Both the position numbers and the translations under genes were made by a program. Below, piece after piece: positions 1 through 6,812 of a DNA stretch of 7,474 nt (position 1 is its first letter; the number at the start of each line of letters is the position of its first letter). This DNA is from an uncultured Pseudomonadota bacterium (GTDB lineage Bacteria > Pseudomonadota > Gammaproteobacteria > Burkholderiales > Burkholderiaceae_C), in assembly GCA_900320815.1 (NCBI GenBank), contig ONTY01000143.1, forward strand, positions 3,906-11,379, given 5' to 3'. The notes under the pieces are model-generated. The model was not told where the DNA came from and searched no databases. It saw nothing but the letters and a program-made list of their open reading frames with translations.

Positions 1-219
1 GCTGCCAGCGGCGCTCAGGCAGACGAGCCGGTGGAAGTCGTGCTGCCCGTGAGCAAAGCGGCCATTGCCTCGCGCCTGTCGCTGACGCCCGAGTACTTCT
101 CGCGCGTGCTCAGCGAATTGGAAAGCGCTGGTCTCATCGAAGTGCAGCGCCGCACCATTCGCATTCTGGACATGGAGCGCCTTGCCGCCTACCAGCCGCA
201 GCGCAGCCACCGCAGCTAA
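1..219 (+). CDS. C-terminal end of a Crp/Fnr-family transcriptional regulator (5' truncated by window)
   Basis: Frame 1 is open from the first base and stops at TAA 217-219, leaving 72 residues of a protein that begins before the window. The visible part is a winged helix-turn-helix of the Crp type. The run [20 protein letters not shown] is helix-turn-recognition helix, with Glu-Tyr-Phe-Ser-Arg at the usual DNA-reading position. It is followed by the helix [11 protein letters not shown] and the wing strands around [15 protein letters not shown]. The sensory cyclic-nucleotide-like domain, which would show whether the signal is cAMP, O2, NO or something else, lies outside the window, so the effector cannot be named. 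The protein should bind DNA as a dimer in the cytoplasm. It ends 40 bp before uvrC on the same strand; co-transcription is possible but unsupported. The family call is confident, the specific member unknown. Confidence 0.85.
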   Translation, partial: AASGAQADEPVEVVLPVSKAAIASRLSLTPEYFSRVLSELESAGLIEVQRRTIRILDMERLAAYQPQRSHRS

Positions 220-259
220 GGGCGCTTCTCGCGGCGGCTGCGTACACTGCGCCGCCACT

Positions 260-2281
260 ATGAATGCCGAAACTGAAAAAACCACTTCTCCCGCCCAGGA
301 AAATACCGTCGGTAAATCCGCAAGAAACACCAGGAAAAAACACTCCGCGCACCCGCCAGAGTTGCTGGCGCAAGTGGCGGCGCTGCCCGCTCTGCCCGGT
401 GTCTACCGTTATTTTGACGCCGCCGGGCAAGTGCTGTATGTTGGCAAAGCGATTAATCTCAAGCGGCGCGTCTCCAGCTATTTTCACACCAACCACACCG
501 GCACACGCATTGGGCATATGGTCGCGCGCATCGCGCGGCTGGAAACCACCGTGGTGCGTACCGAGGCGGAAGCCTTGATTCTGGAAAACAATTTGATCAA
601 GCAGCTGGCGCCAAAATACAACATCCTGTTTCGTGACGATAAAAGCTATCCCTACTTGAAATTGACGGGCGCTGGTGGTGAAGAAGATACCGCTGCTGCT
701 GTTTCGCCACGCCCTGCTGCGTACCCGCGCATGGCGTATTATCGCGGCGCAGTGGATAAAACGCACCGCTATTTTGGCCCCTATCCCAGCGCCTGGGCGG
801 TGAAAGACACCATTCAACTGCTGCAAAAAGCATTCCGCTTGCGCACGTGCGAAGACAGCGTTTTTGCCCACCGCACGCGCCCGTGCCTGCTGCATCAAAT
901 CAAGCGTTGCACGGCGCCGTGCGTGCGTCTGATTTCGCATGAAGAATACAGTGCCGACGTGCAGCAGGCCATCCGCTTTTTGCGCGGACACACCAGCGGC
1001 GTGCTGCGCGATATGCAGCAGCGCATGATGGAATACGCGGATGCGCTGGAGTTTGAAAAAGCCGCCGATATTCGCGACAAAATCAGTGCGCTGTCGCGCG
1101 TGTTGCACCAGCAGGCCGTCGATGTGGGCGGCGATGCCGATGTTGATATTCTTGCTGTCAAAGTAGAGGGTGGGCGCGCCTGCGTGAATCTGGCGATGGT
1201 GCGTGGTGGGCGCCACCTGGGCGACCGCGCCTTTTTTCCCAGCCAGGTGCAAGAGGCCAGCACGCTGGCTGCGGCGCGTGCAGATGCTGAATTGACAAGT
1301 GTTGAGGCACAAGTGCTGGATGCCTTTATTGCCCAGCATTATCTCAATGCCCCCGCGCCCGCACAGCTTGTTTGCAGCGAGCGCGTTTCCGCCTCGCTGC
1401 TGCAAGCGCTCAGTGATAAAGAAGGCCGCCGCATCCATGCCAGCCACACCCCGCGCGGGCAGCGCCGCATATGGCTGGAAATGGCACAACAAAATGCCGC
1501 GCTGCAACTCGCGCGGCTGCTTTCGCAAGAAGGCGCACAACACGCGCGCACCACGGCGCTGGCGCAGGCGCTGGAATTGCCGCTGGATAATCTGGAAGCG
1601 CTGCGTATTGAATGCTTTGATATTAGCCACACGGCAGGCGAAGCCACACAGGCGAGTTGCGTGGTGTTTGAAGCGCACCAGATGCAAAGCAGCCAATACC
1701 GCCGCTACAACATTGAGGGCGTTACCGGCGGCGACGATTACGCCGCGATGCGCCAAGTTCTTGCACGCCGTTATTCAAAAATTGCCGACGCGCTGCACGA
1801 GCAGGGTGGCACCGCCGCTACGCAAGCCGCGCGTATGCCTGATGTGGTGCTGATTGACGGTGGACGCGGGCAAATCAGCAGTGCGCGCGAAGTGTTTGAA
1901 AATCTGGGGCTGGATATATCGCTGTTGGTGGGCGTGGAAAAAGGTGAAGGGCGCAAAGTCGGGCTGGAAGAGCTGGTATTTGCTGACGGGCGCGAAAAAA
2001 TCTGGCTGGGTAAAGATTCAGCGGCGCTGATGCTCATCGCGCACATTCGCGACGAAGCGCACCGTTTCGCCATTACCGGAATGCGTGCGCGCCGCGCCAA
2101 AGTGCGCACCGGCGGCAGCCGCCTGGAAGATATTGCCGGTATTGGTGCCAAACGCCGCGCCGCGCTGCTGCAGCGTTTTGGCGGTGTGCGTGGCGTGGAA
2201 AACGCCAGCATTGAGGAGTTGTGTAGCGTGGAGGGCATCTCCCGCACCCGCGCCGAAGAAATTTATCGCGCTCTGCACTAA
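260..2281 (+). CDS. uvrC: UvrC, excinuclease ABC subunit C
   Basis: UvrC makes the dual incisions in nucleotide excision repair after UvrA/UvrB have located a lesion. The 673-residue product has the full domain order. An N-terminal GIY-YIG nuclease contains GVY at 47-49, YVG at 60-62 and the metal-binding Glu in LILEN (Glu109). Four cysteines at 197, 209, 217 and 221 (C-x11-C-x7-C-x3-C) match the spacing reported for the Fe-S cluster of E. coli UvrC. The UVR motif that binds UvrB is at about 250-280 ([14 protein letters not shown]). The RNase H-like 5' nuclease has Asp454 in CFDISH, Asp533 in LIDGG and His601 in RDEAHRF. A helix-hairpin-helix pair occupies about 618-672. ATG 260 is chosen because it is the only nearby ATG; it adds a basic, low-complexity leader of about 40 residues compared with typical UvrC proteins, and no Shine-Dalgarno precedes it. 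A TTG at 182 in the same frame would overlap the regulator and is less likely. A TTG at 362 is another alternative. Confidence 0.97.
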   Translation: MNAETEKTTSPAQENTVGKSARNTRKKHSAHPPELLAQVAALPALPGVYRYFDAAGQVLYVGKAINLKRRVSSYFHTNHTGTRIGHMVARIARLETTVVRTEAEALILENNLIKQLAPKYNILFRDDKSYPYLKLTGAGGEEDTAAAVSPRPAAYPRMAYYRGAVDKTHRYFGPYPSAWAVKDTIQLLQKAFRLRTCEDSVFAHRTRPCLLHQIKRCTAPCVRLISHEEYSADVQQAIRFLRGHTSGVLRDMQQRMMEYADALEFEKAADIRDKISALSRVLHQQAVDVGGDADVDILAVKVEGGRACVNLAMVRGGRHLGDRAFFPSQVQEASTLAAARADAELTSVEAQVLDAFIAQHYLNAPAPAQLVCSERVSASLLQALSDKEGRRIHASHTPRGQRRIWLEMAQQNAALQLARLLSQEGAQHARTTALAQALELPLDNLEALRIECFDISHTAGEATQASCVVFEAHQMQSSQYRRYNIEGVTGGDDYAAMRQVLARRYSKIADALHEQGGTAATQAARMPDVVLIDGGRGQISSAREVFENLGLDISLLVGVEKGEGRKVGLEELVFADGREKIWLGKDSAALMLIAHIRDEAHRFAITGMRARRAKVRTGGSRLEDIAGIGAKRRAALLQRFGGVRGVENASIEELCSVEGISRTRAEEIYRALH

Positions 2282-2339
2282 ATACTCTGCACTATTCCAT
2301 CGTATTGCCTGCACCATTTGCGGGCAATCACGGTATACC
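2279..2339 (+). repeat. Intergenic hairpin repeat, copy A
   Basis: This is a 61-nt element that begins at the uvrC stop codon and ends in GGTATACC. It aligns without gaps to copy B (5271-5331), about 39 of the first 60 positions being identical. It also aligns to copy C on the other strand with one-nt indels, about 42 of 61. The shared ends are ATACTC on the left and TATACC on the right. A 9-bp stem pairs 2304-2312 with 2320-2328 around a 7-nt loop. No T-run follows, so it is not a classical intrinsic terminator. I do not recognise the family and assign no function. Confidence 0.6.
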
Positions 2340-2374
2340 TGGAGCAATCGGTATCGCTCTTGAGTGCGCAGACC

Positions 2375-2401
2375 AAAAAAAGGCGCCCTTACGAGGCGCC
2401 T
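2375..2401 (-). terminator. Intrinsic terminator, strong on minus strand, possibly bidirectional
   Basis: The 7-bp perfect stem AGGCGCC (2381-2387) / GGCGCCT (2395-2401) encloses a 7-nt loop. Read on the minus strand it is followed by seven T residues (2381-2375), a textbook Rho-independent terminator for the GlsB-type gene and any read-through from the feo operon. Read on the plus strand the stem is followed by a broken T-rich tract (GTTTCGTTGTTTG), which could also end uvrC transcripts less efficiently. Its position between two convergent genes fits a shared terminator. Confidence 0.85.
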
Positions 2402-2419
2402 GTTTCGTTGTTTGAAATG

Positions 2420-2480
2420 GGTATATGGTGTTTTGCACGCAGATGGTGCGGGTAGTGCATTGTATATGCGACGAGTATTT
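2420..2480 (-). repeat. Intergenic hairpin repeat, copy C (inverted relative to A and B)
   Basis: Read from 2480 down to 2420, this is the third copy of the 61-nt element, with AAATACTCG at its start and CATATACC at its end. It matches copy A at about 42 of 61 positions with one-nt indels. The stem is degenerate: only CGC/GCG remains next to the loop ACCATCT, with a possible outer TGCA/TGCA pairing. Like copy A, it lies directly 3' of a gene in that gene's own orientation, here the GlsB-type gene that ends at 2513. The A and C copies therefore form a long-range inverted pair around the terminator at 2375-2401. Confidence 0.5.
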
Positions 2481-2512
2481 GGTCGCTCCAGGTGGCGCTG
2501 GGGCAGGGTGAG

Positions 2513-2764
2513 TCAGCGCCGCAGCACGCTGATGATGAGCAGCAGCACTGCGGCGCCAATCACCGAGGCGACGAAACTCATCACGCCGCCGCTTGGGTAG
2601 TAGCCAAGTTTGGCGCCGCCATATTGCGCCAATGCGGCGCCGGCGATGCCCAGCACCGTCGTCATGGCGACGCCCATATCAGCTGTGCCCGGCAGCAGGG
2701 TGCGCGCCACCAGCCCGACGACCAGGCCAGTGGCCACGAGGATGAGCAGGGAAATCAGGTCCAT
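2513..2764 (-). CDS. GlsB/YeaQ/YmgE-family small membrane protein
   Basis: The 83-residue product fits the transglycosylase-associated-protein family (Pfam Transgly_assoc), small inner-membrane proteins often induced by stress whose biochemical role is not settled. Three hydrophobic segments are visible at about residues 3-22, 33-50 and 60-80. Gly-rich turns separate them, including the LLPG that ends the first and the YPSGG between the second and third, as is usual for the family. It starts at ATG 2764 with only a weak purine-rich stretch (AGAGA) upstream and ends in RR. It lies 114 bp downstream of the Cys-rich gene of the feo cluster on the same strand. No T-tailed terminator is visible on the minus strand between them, so read-through from feo is possible. 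The GC-rich stem in the gap (2834-2846 with 2860-2869) is followed by T residues only when read on the plus strand. Confidence 0.85.
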   Translation of the reverse strand: MDLISLLILVATGLVVGLVARTLLPGTADMGVAMTTVLGIAGAALAQYGGAKLGYYPSGGVMSFVASVIGAAVLLLIISVLRR

Positions 2765-2878
2765 ATGTGTCTATCTCTGGTATCGATGGTGTGTGTGCGC
2801 CTGTGAGTGTGTCGCATCCACATCGCCGTATCCCTGCCGCCCGGTGCCTTGGGTGCTGCCGCCGGGCAGTTTTGTTGC

Positions 2879-3034
2879 TCAATGGCAGCCGCCGCAGCGC
2901 CCGCAGTCTCCGGCGCAGTGCGGTGGCTTGCCCGCTTCGTGCGTTTTCTTGAAAAAGAGTTTGCGCAGCACGTAGACGGCGCACACCGCGACGATGGCGG
3001 CGGTGATGATGAGTTGCACGGTTTCCTGATGCAT
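2879..3034 (-). CDS. FeoB-associated Cys-rich membrane protein
   Basis: This is a 51-residue protein with one N-terminal membrane span (about residues 7-24, LIITAAIVAVCAVYVL). A short basic stretch (RKLFFKK) follows, then a cytoplasmic Cys-rich tail ending in HCAGDCGRCGGCH, with cysteines at 40, 44, 47 and 50. The architecture and position directly after feoB match the FeoB-associated Cys-rich membrane protein family (Pfam PF12669). That family is thought to assist FeoB, perhaps by handling Fe2+ at the cytoplasmic exit; the role is inference, not established. The start at ATG 3034 is fixed by a very good Shine-Dalgarno, GAGGAGG (3048-3042), seven nt upstream. The gap from the feoB stop is 14 nt, so the two are almost certainly co-transcribed and probably translationally coupled. 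A longer frame starting at 3241 lies inside feoB and is rejected. Confidence 0.88.
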   Translation of the reverse strand: MHQETVQLIITAAIVAVCAVYVLRKLFFKKTHEAGKPPHCAGDCGRCGGCH

Positions 3035-3048
3035 GGCGCCGCCTCCTC

Positions 3049-4917
3049 TTACAGCCCGCACGCCAGCGCGATGCGATACACGAGAAAGGTCAACGCATAC
3101 GAGGCCACAAACAGCGCGGCGGTGATGGCTGCGGTGGTGCGACGCGAGTTGACCTCGCGGCGGATGGTGGCAATGGTGGCGATGCACATGGGCGCGAGGA
3201 TGTACCAGGCAAGAAACGACAGGGCGACGGCCAGCCCCCATTTGTCCTGCAGCACGGGGATGAGGGCGGACTGCAGCGCCTCGTCGCCCTCGGCGCTCAT
3301 GGCATACACGGTGCCCAGACCGGAGACTGCCATCTCGCGCGCCGCCAGCCCCGGGATGAGCGCGATGCAGATTTCCCAGCCAAAGCCCAGCGGCGCAAAC
3401 AGCGGCTGCATCAGGTGCCCCAGCCGCCCGCCGAAGCTGTATTCAATCGCCGCGCCCGCTGCGCCTTCGGGTGCGGCGGGAAAGCTCATCAGCGCCCACA
3501 GCACCACGCTCATGGCAAAGATGATGGTGCCGGCGCGTTTCAAAAAGGCGCCCACCCGCTCCCAGAGGCTGCGCGCCAGATGCCACCAGTTGGGCCAGCG
3601 CCAGGTGGGCAGTTCCATGAGCAGCGGAAATTGCTGGATGTGGCTCTTGCGGCGTGCAGACAGTTTCAGCAGCCAGGCGGCAAGCGCCGCAAATGCGATA
3701 CCCGCCGCATACAGCCCCAGCAGCACCAGCCCTTGCAGGCTAAGCAAGCCCAGCACGCTGCGCTGCGGCACCACAGCGGCAATGACCAGCGCATAAATGG
3801 GCAGCCGCGCCGAGCAGGTGAGCATGGGGGTGATGGCGATGGTGACGAGGCGCTCGCGCGGGTCTTGAATCGTGCGCGACGCCATGATGGCGGGCACCGC
3901 ACAGGCAAAGCCCGAGAGCAGCGGGATAAAGGCGCGTCCCGAAAGCCCAAGGTGCGCGAGCAGGCGATCGAGCAGCAGCGCAGCGCGCGGCAGATAGCCG
4001 GAGTCTTCCAGCAGCAAGATGAAGGCAAACAGGATGGCAATTTGCGGCAAAAAGACCAGCACGCTGCCCACGCCAGCAATCAGCCCCTCGATGATGAGGC
4101 TGCGCAGCAGGCCCTCTGGCATGGCGCTTCCCACCCAGCCGCCCAGCCACTCAAAGCCGCCCTCAATCAGCTCCATCAGCGGCTGTGCCCATGTGTAGAC
4201 GGACTGGAACATCAGCGCCAACACCACAAACAGCAGCACGCTGCCCCACACCGGATGCAGCGTGAGCGCGTCCAGCCGCCGGTGCCAGGCAGGCAGCTCC
4301 ATACCGTGCCGCACCGCCTGCGCCAGCAGCGCGTCCACCTCGGCATACAGCGCGCTGCTGTCCAGTGCAGCGAGGCGCTGCTCCAGGGCATCAGCGTCAA
4401 GCGGCTGCTTTTCTGCGCGCGGCAGGTGGCGCACTGCCTCGCGCAGCCTGGCAACGCTGGCGCGGTCGATGGCCACGGTCTCCAGCACCGGCATACCAAG
4501 CAATTGCGAGAGGCGTGCGGCGTCAATCTGCAGCCCGCGCGCACGGGCCACGTCGCTCAGGTTCAGCGCCACCACCATCGGCAGCCCCAGTGTTTTGATC
4601 TCCAGCACCATGCGCAGCGTCATGCGCAGGTTGGTGGCGTCAGCGACGGCGATGATGGCGTCAGGCCGCCGCCCCAGGCGCCCCAGCGCCGCGTCGCGTG
4701 CCACTGCCTCATCCGGGCTGGCGGTGCGCAGGCTGTAGGCACCCGGCAAATCCACGATGAGGATGGAAGGGTCATCAACGATAGCGCCTTGGCGATGCTC
4801 CACCGTCACGCCCGGGTAATTGGCCACGCGCGCATTCGCGCCCGTCAGCCCATTAAACAAAACCGTCTTGCCGCAATTTGGCGCCCCCAGCAGGGCGAAA
4901 CAGGCCGTTGCAGACAT
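3049..4917 (-). CDS. feoB: FeoB, ferrous iron transport GTPase/permease
   Basis: FeoB is the inner-membrane Fe2+ importer with a cytoplasmic G-protein domain. The 622-residue product shows G1 GAPNCGKT (11-18), G2 Thr38 in YPGVTVE, G3 DLPG (56-59) and G4 NLSD (119-122). A shortened helical region follows, then the membrane domain from about residue 222. Two Gate-type modules are visible: GRAFIPLLSGFACAVPAIMA (328-345 and on) with Cys338, followed by TCSARLPIY with Cys368, and a second from about 454 to 480. At 622 residues it is shorter than the 773-residue E. coli protein, as many betaproteobacterial FeoBs are. The usual FGCNVP signature reads FACAVP here. ATG 4917 is chosen because MSATACFALLGAPNCGKT puts the P-loop at the canonical distance. 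The frame runs open upstream to 5445, but that stretch overlaps feoA in another frame and has no family features. The Shine-Dalgarno is weak: GGAAA about 9-11 nt upstream, inside the palindrome TTTCCGGAAA (4927-4936). Confidence 0.97.
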   Translation of the reverse strand: MSATACFALLGAPNCGKTVLFNGLTGANARVANYPGVTVEHRQGAIVDDPSILIVDLPGAYSLRTASPDEAVARDAALGRLGRRPDAIIAVADATNLRMTLRMVLEIKTLGLPMVVALNLSDVARARGLQIDAARLSQLLGMPVLETVAIDRASVARLREAVRHLPRAEKQPLDADALEQRLAALDSSALYAEVDALLAQAVRHGMELPAWHRRLDALTLHPVWGSVLLFVVLALMFQSVYTWAQPLMELIEGGFEWLGGWVGSAMPEGLLRSLIIEGLIAGVGSVLVFLPQIAILFAFILLLEDSGYLPRAALLLDRLLAHLGLSGRAFIPLLSGFACAVPAIMASRTIQDPRERLVTIAITPMLTCSARLPIYALVIAAVVPQRSVLGLLSLQGLVLLGLYAAGIAFAALAAWLLKLSARRKSHIQQFPLLMELPTWRWPNWWHLARSLWERVGAFLKRAGTIIFAMSVVLWALMSFPAAPEGAAGAAIEYSFGGRLGHLMQPLFAPLGFGWEICIALIPGLAAREMAVSGLGTVYAMSAEGDEALQSALIPVLQDKWGLAVALSFLAWYILAPMCIATIATIRREVNSRRTTAAITAALFVASYALTFLVYRIALACGL

Positions 4918-4967
4918 ATATCGAAATTTCCGGAAAACAAGAAAAAAGAAATGACTGCACCGCTGCA

Positions 4968-5170
4968 TTATTGCGGCGCGCGGCAGCGGATTTTCAAAGC
5001 CTCTGGCCGGCGCAGCGCAAACTGTGCGGTGCTGCCCAGCAGCACCGCATACGGTCCATGCCCAAAAATGCCGTTGGAGACCATTGCAATGCCCATGCCG
5101 CTGGAAAAACCATGGCGTCAATGCACGCCACCTGCCCCTTGGGCAACTCAGTAAGTGGAAACGTATCCAT
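4968..5170 (-). pseudogene. feoA: feoA, frame broken between N- and C-terminal halves
   Basis: FeoA is a small SH3-like cytoplasmic partner of FeoB. From ATG 5170 (GGA 9 nt upstream) the frame reads FPLTELPKGQVACIDAMV, a typical FeoA opening (LPxGQ). It then degenerates into Trp/Cys-rich sequence and stops at 4994-4996. One frame over (-1), the sequence MGIAMVSNGIFGHGPYAVLL followed by GSTAQFALRRPEA and a TAA at 4968-4970 gives the FeoA C-terminal signature (GxxxxxLGxTxFALRRxEA). The frames can be joined at GGTTTTTCC (about 5106-5114); one extra T there restores a 67-residue FeoA. That is a little short for the family (about 75-85), and the middle segment around MGI also looks shortened, so a deletion of 3n+1 nt is as likely as a lost T. 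The gene lies 50 bp upstream of feoB, the normal feoAB order. Alternatives are a sequencing error or a -1 ribosomal slip on the T run. Confidence 0.7.
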
Positions 5171-5230
5171 AGCTTTGAATCCAGTAAAAAAAGCAGCGGC
5201 GCGTCCAGAGCGCGCCACCAGTCAAAAGTC

Positions 5231-5249
5231 GCAAATGATAATGTTTCCC
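5231..5249. promoter_or_regulatory. Candidate Fur box upstream of feoA
   Basis: GCAAATGATAATGTTTCCC matches 13 of 19 positions of the classical Fur box GATAATGATAATCATTATC, including a perfect central GATAAT hexamer. It lies 60 bp upstream of the feoA start, where Fur commonly represses feo transcription under iron sufficiency. On the minus strand it overlaps TATCAT, a possible -10 for feoA, but no convincing -35 is at the right distance. The region is AT-rich against its surroundings, which adds some support. The site lies between divergent genes and could also affect the plus-strand gene. Confidence 0.45.
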
Positions 5250-5270
5250 AAGAAGTACAGCCTCTTTGAC

Positions 5271-5331
5271 TATATACTCCGCACACACTCACATTGTTGC
5301 CCGCGTATCTTGCGGGCATTCGCCATATACC
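5271..5331 (+). repeat. Intergenic hairpin repeat, copy B
   Basis: This is the second plus-oriented copy of the 61-nt element, with TATATACTCC at its start and CATATACC at its end. Its stem is 7 bp (5298-5304 with 5312-5318) around a 7-nt loop, in register with the stem of copy A. Where copy A has a T-G wobble (2310/2322), copy B has a C-G pair (5302/5314), so pairing is kept while sequence changes. Unlike A and C, this copy is in the divergent region, 22 nt from the candidate Fur box and about 175 nt upstream of the binding-protein gene. Confidence 0.6.
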
Positions 5332-5506
5332 AAGCTGATAGGGCAGGGCAGGCGTGCCGCTGCTGGTAGGAAATGCCCAATCAATTCCCGGGCAGCGGCG
5401 CTTTGCGGCTGGCACGCCATTTGCATGGGACGCTGGCATCGGCACGTGCCTTGCCGCTCGTGTATCTTCGCGTCCTTTTGTGCAAACGATTGCTTCAGTC
5501 AGCCCT
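5332..5506 (+). other. GC-rich leader with competing inverted repeats upstream of the binding-protein gene
   Basis: No gene with family features is seen here. Several helices can form that share strands. GGCGTGCC (5351-5358) can pair with GGCACGCC (5411-5418). GCCGCTGC (5356-5363) can pair with GCAGCGGC (5392-5399), extended by two outer pairs. TGCCC (5374-5378) can pair with GGGCA at 5341-5345, 5346-5350 or 5390-5394. The perfect palindrome GGCACGTGCC (5441-5450) offers another partner for 5353-5358. The first two helices cannot coexist. This could be a regulatory leader, but in DNA this GC-rich some pairing is expected by chance, and I recognise no known riboswitch core. An open plus frame from 5354 reads through it without signal-peptide or domain features. 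Confidence 0.25.
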
Positions 5507-6799
5507 ATGACCGTTCACCCTTGCCGTCGTCGCACCGTTCTGGCCGCGCTTCCAGCATGGGCGCTGGGCGCGGTGGTGCCCGCATGGGCGCAGCAGCCGG
5601 CAGCAGCACGGCCCATCCGCCTGGCGCTCATTGAAGCGTTCAGCGGCACCTTTGCCAACACGGGCGAAGCGGTGTGGCGCAATGTGCTCATGGCCGCTGA
5701 GCGCGTGAATGCGCGCGGTGGCGTGCCGTTTTCTGGCGGCGCGCGTCCGCTGGAAGTGGTGCGCTATGACAGCGCGGGCGACGCCGGGCAGGCACTGGCG
5801 CTGCTGCGCGCAGCCATCGACGGCGGCGCGCGCATCGTCATGCAGGGCAACTCGTCGGCCATTGCCTCGGCGCTGGTGCAAGCCATCGAGCGCCACAACA
5901 GCCGCCAGCCGCAGCAGGCGGCCATCTTCCTGAACTACGCCGCCAACGACCCGGCGCTCACCAACGAGCACTGCAGCTTCTGGCACTTTCGCTTTGACGC
6001 GCACATCGACATGCGGCTGGCCGCGCTCATGGACGTGCTGGCTGCTGATGCAGCAGTGAAAAGCATCTACCTCATCGGGCAGGACTACAGCTTCGGGCGC
6101 CTGGTGCTGGATCACGCGGCAGAGCAGATTGCCCAGCGCCGCGCGGACGTGCGCATCGCCGGGCGCGAGTTGCACCCCATCGGGCGCGTGAAAGACTTCC
6201 TGCCCTATATGGCACGCATCAAAGCCACCGGCGCTGATGCCGTGCTCACCGGCAACTGGGGCGCCGACCTCACGCTGCTCATCCGTGCCGCACGTGACGC
6301 GGGCTTTGGCGGCAGCTTCTACACCTTTTATGCCAATGCGCTTGGCGCCCCGGCGGCCATCGGCGCCGCAGGCGAAGGGCGCGTGTATGCCGTCGCGGAC
6401 TGGATGCCCAACGTCCCCACGCCAGAAAGTGCCGCTTTGTACGAAGAGTTTCGCCGCCGCTGGCCGCGCGAGGCAGACGACTATGTGCACCTGCGCATGC
6501 AACTCATGGTGGAAGCGGTGGCGCAAGCCATTGAGCGTGCCGGCACGGCAGATGAGGCCGTTGCCATTGCCCGCGCGCTCGAAGGCGCCGACGTCACCCT
6601 CGCCGGGCGGCGCGGCACCATGCGCGCTGCCGACCACCAGTTTCAGCAGCCCCTCGTCGTCGGGCAAATGCAGCGCCAGGGCAGCCAAGACGTGCCCTTT
6701 GGCGTGGAAGGCAGCGGCTGGGGCTTTCGCATCGTGCGTGACATCAGTGCCGAAGCTGCCACCCAGCCGCACACCTGCCAGATGAAAAAACCAACGTGA
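5507..6799 (+). CDS. Branched-chain amino acid (LivJ)-type ABC transporter substrate-binding protein
   Basis: The 430-residue product is a periplasmic solute-binding protein of the type I fold used by high-affinity amino acid and related importers. The N-terminus has CRRRTVL then a hydrophobic stretch to PAWA, with a likely signal-peptidase cut after residue 28. The RRxVL pattern is compatible with Tat export, though the first Tat position is not canonical. Mature-protein motifs match the Burkholderiales-rich LivJ-like group: IRLALIEAFSGTFANTGEAV (37-56), QGNSS (113-117), FLNYAANDPALTN (141-153), FWHFRFDA (158-165), DYSFG, HPIGRVKDFLPY and TGNWGADL. The ligand cannot be read from sequence; members bind amino acids, aromatic acids or other small acids. 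ATG 5507 is chosen because it begins the signal peptide, but no Shine-Dalgarno is evident. The in-frame GTG at 5354 would add 51 residues in front of the signal peptide. No permease or ATPase genes are in the window. A short C-terminal extension (HTCQMKKPT) follows the fold. Confidence 0.93.
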   Translation: MTVHPCRRRTVLAALPAWALGAVVPAWAQQPAAARPIRLALIEAFSGTFANTGEAVWRNVLMAAERVNARGGVPFSGGARPLEVVRYDSAGDAGQALALLRAAIDGGARIVMQGNSSAIASALVQAIERHNSRQPQQAAIFLNYAANDPALTNEHCSFWHFRFDAHIDMRLAALMDVLAADAAVKSIYLIGQDYSFGRLVLDHAAEQIAQRRADVRIAGRELHPIGRVKDFLPYMARIKATGADAVLTGNWGADLTLLIRAARDAGFGGSFYTFYANALGAPAAIGAAGEGRVYAVADWMPNVPTPESAALYEEFRRRWPREADDYVHLRMQLMVEAVAQAIERAGTADEAVAIARALEGADVTLAGRRGTMRAADHQFQQPLVVGQMQRQGSQDVPFGVEGSGWGFRIVRDISAEAATQPHTCQMKKPT

Positions 6800-6812
6800 G
6801 GAACACTACAAG

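Noticed and set aside
134..1756. Long minus-strand open frame (540 codons) opposite uvrC
   Set aside because: It has no recognisable domains, is rich in residues expected from antisense GC-rich codons, and lies wholly opposite a strongly conserved gene.
2834..2869. GC-rich stem between the Cys-rich gene and the GlsB-type gene as the feo terminator
   Set aside because: The T-rich tail (TTTTGTTG) follows only on the plus strand, where no gene ends; on the minus strand the stem is followed by GGATACGG.
3415..5154. Long plus-strand open frame (579 codons) opposite feoB
   Set aside because: Its Gln/His/Arg-rich composition is a shadow of the feoB codons; it shows no motifs and covers feoB in antisense.
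5266..5294. TTGACT (5266-5271) as a -35 box for the binding-protein gene
   Set aside because: No hexamer at 16-18 nt spacing matches TATAAT at more than three positions.
4918..5445. N-terminal extension of feoB, in frame to 5445
   Set aside because: It overlaps feoA, has Trp/Phe/Cys-rich non-protein-like composition, and would move the P-loop far from the N-terminus.
5495..6772. Minus-strand open frame (425 codons) opposite the binding-protein gene
   Set aside because: The opposite strand encodes clear solute-binding-protein motifs; the antisense product shows none.
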